Assembly: GCA_016713725.1 (NCBI GenBank)
Contig: JADJOO010000006.1
Span: 124,001-188,000, forward strand
DNA length: 64,000 bases
Source of the DNA: Pseudomonadota bacterium
GTDB taxonomy: Bacteria; Pseudomonadota; Gammaproteobacteria; Steroidobacterales; Steroidobacteraceae
Reading direction: 5' to 3'
The number at the start of each line of letters is the position of its first letter. Position 1 is the stretch's first letter. Made by a program: the position numbers and the translations under genes. Shown one piece after another: positions 59,675 through 64,000 of this stretch. Below the pieces are notes generated by a model, which was not told the origin of the DNA, searched no databases, and saw only the letters and a list, made by a program, of their open reading frames with translations.

Positions 59675-60775
59675 TCAACCGACGCGCTCGGACGAATCGA
59701 CGGGGGCGTTCGTTCTTACCTTGGCCTGGCGCAGGGCCGTGAGGCCCGCGTGCGCTGCAATGCCGACGCCGACGATTGCCGCCGCCGCGAGTCCCACTTT
59801 GTCGGCGTTGGCTTCGGCGCCAAACTGCGGGAACGTTTCAAGCCGCTCGTAGAACGGTCCGTTGTCCCAGAAGTCCGGTTCGGAGCAGCCAAGGCAGCCG
59901 TGGCCCGACCCGATCGGGAACGACACGCCCTCGTTCCACCGCGTCGTGGAGCAGGCATTGTAGGTTGTCGGCCCGCGGCAACCGACCTTGTACAGGCAGT
60001 AGCCCTTGCGCGCGCCTTCGTCGTCGAAGGTCTCGGAGAACTGGCCGGCATCGAAATGACCGCGGCGGTAGCACTTGTCGTGCACGCGTTGGCCGTAGAA
60101 CATCAGCGGACGGCCCTGGCGGTCGAGTTCCGGCAGTTTGCCGAAGGTGACGTAGTAGGTGATGACGCCGGTCATGACTTCGGCGATCGGCGGGCAGCCC
60201 GGCACCTTGACGATGGGCTTGTCGGTGATGACCTTGTGGATCGGCACGGCGGTCGTCGGGTTGGGCTTCGCCGCCTGCACGCAACCCCACGAGGCGCATG
60301 ATCCCCAGGCGATCACGGCAGCGGCGTCCGCCGACACTTCCTTCAGTTTTTCGACGAACGGGCGGCCGCCCGGGATGCAGAACGTGCCGTCGTTGCCGAG
60401 TGGCGGATTGCCTTCGACTGCAAGGATGTACTGGCCCTTGTATTCGCGCATGATGTCTTCGACACACTTCTCGGCCTGGTGTCCGGCCGCGGCCATGATC
60501 GTGTCGTCGTAGTCGAGCGAGACCATCGACAGGATGACGTCCTTGGCCAGCGGGTGCGCCGAACGGATGAAACTCTCGGTGCAGCACGTGCACTCGAGAC
60601 CGTGCAGCCAGAACACCGGCACCCGCGGCTTGGTTTCCATCGCGTGCGCGATCTTGCCGGCGAAGTGAGGTGCGAGCCCGAGCGAAGCCGCGCTCAGCGA
60701 GCAGAACTTCAGGAAGTTGCGCCGCGAAATGCCCTGGCGGCGGATCAACTCATAGAAAGTTTCTTGACGACCCAT
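59675..60775 (-). CDS. hyaA: [NiFe]-hydrogenase small subunit, oxygen-tolerant type (Tat exported)
   Basis: Protein of 366 aa with a twin-arginine signal (ISRRNFLKFCSLSAASLG) and a C-terminal membrane helix (AAAAIVGVGIAAHAGLTAL). Cysteines at 62, 64, 65, 160, 165 and 194 match, with a constant offset of 45, Cys17, 19, 20, 115, 120 and 149 of mature E. coli HyaA. Cys64 and Cys165 are the two extra ligands of the proximal [4Fe-3S] cluster of oxygen-tolerant enzymes. The distal clusters have HDKCYRRGHFDAG, CLYKVGCRGP and CLGCSEPDFWDNGPF. ATG at 60775. First gene of the hydrogenase unit. Confidence 0.92.
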   Translation of the reverse strand: MGRQETFYELIRRQGISRRNFLKFCSLSAASLGLAPHFAGKIAHAMETKPRVPVFWLHGLECTCCTESFIRSAHPLAKDVILSMVSLDYDDTIMAAAGHQAEKCVEDIMREYKGQYILAVEGNPPLGNDGTFCIPGGRPFVEKLKEVSADAAAVIAWGSCASWGCVQAAKPNPTTAVPIHKVITDKPIVKVPGCPPIAEVMTGVITYYVTFGKLPELDRQGRPLMFYGQRVHDKCYRRGHFDAGQFSETFDDEGARKGYCLYKVGCRGPTTYNACSTTRWNEGVSFPIGSGHGCLGCSEPDFWDNGPFYERLETFPQFGAEANADKVGLAAAAIVGVGIAAHAGLTALRQAKVRTNAPVDSSERVG

Positions 60776-60832
60776 CTCGTGCTCCCGTTGGTAGTGGCAT
60801 TTCGCCAGGGCGGCCGATATGGCTCTGGGTTG

Positions 60833-62065
60833 TCACCAAAGCGGTCGACTGGCGTACCAGGTGAGAGATCGCGGAGCCGCTGGGCATGAGCGGTCCCCCC
60901 TCCTGATTTGACAGACGGATGGTCCAACTCTGACCGCCGAAGCCTCAATCGTAAATGTACTTAAAGACTGAACTTGCTGCGCCGCAGCGGGCCCTACCGC
61001 GGATTCTCCGGCGGCCTGCAACCGTGGCACACGGCGCGGAATCACCGGCGTGCTGCCCAGACCGTCCGGTTCGCCACCCACGTCGAGGCTGCGCAGGACC
61101 TCGAGCGTGCGGGTGTCGAACTGGACGACGCGATCGCCCATCGTGGCCGCCACGTAGGCGCTGCGGCCGTCGCGCGAGACCAGGAGCCCCACAGGCAGGA
61201 CGCTGCCGGGGGCCATACGGGCGAAAGGCCGCTCCGGGGCTCCGGGCGCCAGAGGGGCGGTCACCTTGGCGCGGCGGCGTTCGACGCGCGTTTCGACGTC
61301 GAAAGCGACGATCTCCGCGGCTCCCGCGCACGTGACCAGGGCTGTGCGGCCGTCGCGTGCCATTGCGATCCGGATCGGGATGCCGGTCAAAGGCAGGCGC
61401 GCCTTCACAACAAGAGTTGCGGTATCGACGACTGCAACGTGCCCGTCCGTGCGTGCTGCCACCCAGAGCTCGTGACCGTCCTGAGTTAGCGCGAGGGCCT
61501 CGGAGCCCGCGCCGGTGGCAATGTCCCTGAGCTTGCGCCGGTCGACGAGGTCGATCGCCGTCGTCGTGCCCGAGCCGATGTTGGTGACGTATGCACGACG
61601 CGCATCTGCGCTCGCGACGACCATGTGCGAGGTCTCCTGCGCCGTCTCGATCATGCCGACAATCCTGCCGCCTGCGGGATCGAGGATGAGCAGGTGTCGC
61701 GAACCTTCCGTGGTTACGGCAATCCGATCGGGCGCGTACCACGCCAGACCGTGCGGGCGGGTATTCGGAGCAAGGTCGATACGCCTGATCTCCCGCGGCT
61801 GTTCGAGGTCGACGACGCTGAGCGTCGAACCGGGTTGTTCGCGCGTGCCGTAGTTCGACACCACTGCATGCTTGCCGTCCGGCGACACGCTGATCTCGTG
61901 TGGCGCATTTCCGGTCAGCACTGACGCCAGCCGCAATCCCGAGCCGGGATCGATGAAGTTGACTGCGTTGTCCGTCTTGCGGACGACGAGCAGTGTTTCG
62001 GCGCTCGCCGGCACGATGCAAAGCCACGCAGCGGACAGCAGCAGGCTGTGATGAAACGCGCGCAT
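60833..62065 (-). CDS. Exported YncE-like beta-propeller protein
   Basis: Protein of 410 aa as read. A signal peptide (LLLSAAWLCIVPASA) precedes repeats of about 40 residues (VVRKTDNAVNFIDPGSG, HEISVSPDGKHAVVSNYG, RAYVTNIGSGTTTAIDLV) that form a seven-bladed propeller. The last recognisable blade ends at GGEPDGLG; the following 70 residues (to 60833) look non-homologous and run into the hydrogenase promoter, so a small frameshift or a true end near 61050 is possible. It lies 15 bases after the DUF481 gene, in one operon with it. Cargo or partner unknown. Confidence 0.72.
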   Translation of the reverse strand: MRAFHHSLLLSAAWLCIVPASAETLLVVRKTDNAVNFIDPGSGLRLASVLTGNAPHEISVSPDGKHAVVSNYGTREQPGSTLSVVDLEQPREIRRIDLAPNTRPHGLAWYAPDRIAVTTEGSRHLLILDPAGGRIVGMIETAQETSHMVVASADARRAYVTNIGSGTTTAIDLVDRRKLRDIATGAGSEALALTQDGHELWVAARTDGHVAVVDTATLVVKARLPLTGIPIRIAMARDGRTALVTCAGAAEIVAFDVETRVERRRAKVTAPLAPGAPERPFARMAPGSVLPVGLLVSRDGRSAYVAATMGDRVVQFDTRTLEVLRSLDVGGEPDGLGSTPVIPRRVPRLQAAGESAVGPAAAQQVQSLSTFTIEASAVRVGPSVCQIRRGDRSCPAAPRSLTWYASRPLW

Positions 62066-62080
62066 GTCGCCGTGACCGTC

Positions 62081-63167
62081 CTAGAACGAGTATCCGAGCG
62101 AGGTGGTCAGGCCGTAGTCGCTCTGCTCGGAGTCCGTGAGCGGCGGCTTGCTGTCGTAACTGCCGTACACTTTCAACTCGAAGTACAAGTCGTCGACGAA
62201 CTCGTATTTCGCCCGCAAGTCAGCTTCTGCACGGTAACGTCCCGACTTCGTCAGGCTCGGCAGCAGCGTCAACGAACCTCCGATGTCGGTCTCTGGAAAA
62301 TCGTAGCGAAAGAGCTTGAACGACGTCGTCAGCACGCCTTCAAAGCTGTCGAAGGTCTCGCCCCCGGTGTAGTTTTCATGGGAGTACGCCAAGGCCGAGC
62401 CCGGCAAGCCACTCGGCATGATTGTTCTGCACGAAATAGCGGCCATAGCCGCCGCCCATCATCGTGCGCAGGTTGAGGTCGAGTTCGGTGTTGCGTTCGA
62501 AGCTGCCGAAGCCCAGGTAGAAGTTGCGGTCACGGTGGAACTGACGGTAGTTCCCCTGCAGTTGATAACGCTCGCTGGTATCGCCTGCGCTGTCGTCCGT
62601 GAGGTTGACCGAGCCATCGAGCGACCATGCGCGCGCGCGCGTTCGCGCTGACAGGCCGCCCGCGAGATCGATGCTGCGACGGTCGCTGGCCTTGGCGATG
62701 TCGAGACCGGCGCTGACGTAGCCGTCGAGCCGGTTGATGAAATCGCCACCCTCGATCGGCTGGGCACGAACCACGACGGCCATGTCGACCGACACTACCG
62801 GTTCGTCGACCGAGCGTGCGACCTGCAGGGTTGAATCGCCGTCGGCCGCGACCAGCTGGCCGTAGTACCGGGTGCCGTCGGTGCGTTCGAGCAGCAGGTA
62901 CTGGCTGGACTGCAGGCTCGCGATCTTGTCCCACTCGATGTAGATCGTGCCCATGTGATCCGTGCTGAGCTTGAGCTGGTTGTATTCCAGGGATTTCACT
63001 TCGCCGGTGATGTGGTCGCCGTTGATGAGCACCACGACGTCCGTCTTGGGCGCGGCGAGCGCTGCGGGACACAAGCAGGCAAGCCATGCCAGCAGCAACA
63101 CGGGCAGGACGGCGTGACGGACCACGTCTCTGCTGGCGCTTCGCTTACGCGACGACGATGTGGTCAT
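62081..63167 (-). CDS. DUF481 family outer-membrane protein, frameshifted
   Basis: ATG at 63167 with a signal peptide (LPVLLLAWLACLCPAALA). Early residues DVVVLINGDHITGEVKSLEY and TIYIEWDKIASLQS are a typical periplasmic small beta domain, followed by many amphipathic strands (LDLNLRTMMGGGYGRYF) of a barrel. The frame breaks at EWLAGLGL; deleting one base at about 62389 gives LAYSHENYTGGETFD, then the strands to the end GLTTSLGYSF (terminal Phe), in an exact 361-codon protein. Salt-induced outer-membrane family; function unclear. Confidence 0.78.
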
Positions 63168-63312
63168 GCCACGGCTCCCTGAAATCGAATGCACGTATGT
63201 TACCGCGCGACTGGCTCCATACTGCATGGGGTCAGCGGCATCGGGTGCATGGTGCCACCGGGGCCGCCGTTGGACACCTGGACACGAACTGATGCACGGC
63301 ACGGAGGAACAG

Positions 63313-64000
63313 ATGGCGCAGCAGCAACGTCAAACGGGGCGACGCACCGGAACCCTGAGCGGGACGGATGTTCAGCAGATCGACGCCTACTGGCGCGCTT
63401 GCAATTACCTGGCCGCGGGCATGATCTACCTGCAGGACAATCCGCTCCTGCGCAACCCGCTGAAACCCGAGCACATCAAGAACCGGCTGCTCGGTCACTG
63501 GGGCAGCAGTCCCGGCCTCAGCTTCACGTACGTGCACCTCAATCGGCTGATCAGGAAGTACGACCTGGACGCGATTTTCCTCGCGGGTCCCGGGCACGGA
63601 GCGCCTGGCGTGCTCGCCCCCGTGTACCTGGAGGGCACCTACGCCGAGATCTACCCGAACAAGGGCGAAGACGTCGCAGGCATGCGGCAGTTCTTCAAGG
63701 AATTCTCGTTCCCCGGCGGCATCGGCAGCCACTGCACGCCGGAGACACCGGGGTCGATCCACGAAGGCGGCGAACTCGGCTACAGCGTCTCGCATGCGTT
63801 CGGCGCGGCTTTCGACAATCCTGACCTGCTGGTTGCCGTCGTCGTCGGTGACGGCGAGTCGGAGACCGGCCCACTCGCCACTGCCTGGCATTCGAACAAG
63901 TTCCTGAACCCGGTACGCGACGGCGCCGTTTTGCCGGTGCTGCACCTGAACGGCTACAAGATCAACAACCCGACGATCCTCGCACGCATTTCGCACGATG
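63313..64000 (+). CDS. Phosphoketolase (Xfp), 3' end cut off by window
   Basis: ATG at 63313 after GGAGGAAC. 229 residues are visible: LTYVHLNRLI-like FTYVHLNRLIRKYDLD, GPGHGAPGVLAPVYLEGTY, SFPGGIGSHCTPETPGSIHE, and VVVGDGESETGPLATAWHS followed by LHLNGYKINNP. The last motif is the thiamine-diphosphate-binding GDGE(x)n N block. Phosphoketolase splits xylulose 5-phosphate or fructose 6-phosphate to acetyl phosphate. The full enzyme is near 800 residues, so most is outside. Divergent from the DUF481 gene, with 145 bases between starts. Confidence 0.9.
   Translation, partial: MAQQQRQTGRRTGTLSGTDVQQIDAYWRACNYLAAGMIYLQDNPLLRNPLKPEHIKNRLLGHWGSSPGLSFTYVHLNRLIRKYDLDAIFLAGPGHGAPGVLAPVYLEGTYAEIYPNKGEDVAGMRQFFKEFSFPGGIGSHCTPETPGSIHEGGELGYSVSHAFGAAFDNPDLLVAVVVGDGESETGPLATAWHSNKFLNPVRDGAVLPVLHLNGYKINNPTILARISHD

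Overview
This 64 kb window is GC-rich (roughly two thirds G+C by eye) and is packed with genes on both strands, many of them overlapping by 1-4 bases in ATGA or TGATG junctions. TruC, YceH, YihG-like acyltransferase, a YbaN/DUF454 protein, a full 14-gene nuo operon and a group 1 [NiFe] hydrogenase point to a proteobacterium, most likely an aerobic gammaproteobacterium. I cannot name a genus. I saw no rRNA, tRNA, CRISPR array, transposase or prophage.

Layout. 1-4.7 kb: a truncated esterase, a rhomboid protease, an OPT-family transporter and TruC. 4.7-9.1 kb (minus): a tight five-gene operon of thermostable-hemolysin-like protein, AMP-forming ligase, haem-oxygenase-like di-iron protein, SDR and a TPR-like secreted protein. 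9.2-13.3 kb: an ECF sigma / FecR / TonB-receptor trio. 13.3-15.7 kb (minus): dienelactone hydrolase, thioesterase and acyltransferase. 15.7-18.3 kb: YceH and two flavin-reductase-like (PNPOx) proteins, one fused to GAF. 18.3-22.5 kb (minus): a cytochrome c and a three-gene fumarate reductase / succinate dehydrogenase of the di-haem type. 22.6-35.8 kb: nuoA-N. 35.8-46.9 kb: mixed metabolic genes (DUF454, cNMP-binding protein, VanX-like peptidase, acyl-CoA dehydrogenase and ligase, tannase-like esterase, MsbA-like ABC exporter, GNAT, M81 peptidase, broken Usp). 46.9-54.7 kb: a TRAP transporter with glutamine-synthetase-like, aldehyde dehydrogenase and iron alcohol dehydrogenase genes, plus an elaborate palindromic repeat. 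54.7-60.8 kb (minus): hyaABC, hupD, hupH and rubredoxin-hybE. 60.8-63.2 kb (minus): a beta-propeller and a DUF481 protein. 63.3 kb to the end: the start of a phosphoketolase.

How they work together. The core is respiratory. An oxygen-tolerant uptake hydrogenase, complex I and a di-haem succinate/fumarate enzyme all feed or drain the quinone pool. Two details stand out. NuoF has lost several residues that hold the adenosine half of NADH, including the acidic ribose-binding Glu, and its partner NuoG is short. FrdC keeps all four haem histidines and both functional glutamates of the Wolinella-type enzyme at identical spacing.

Data quality. At least 17 lesions, nearly all explained by one or two missing or extra bases, interrupt 14 genes, including nuoC and nuoH inside an otherwise perfect operon. 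In almost every case repairing the lesion restores a family-typical protein of exact codon length. I read most of them as sequencing or assembly errors rather than real decay, and I give such genes their full repaired extent.
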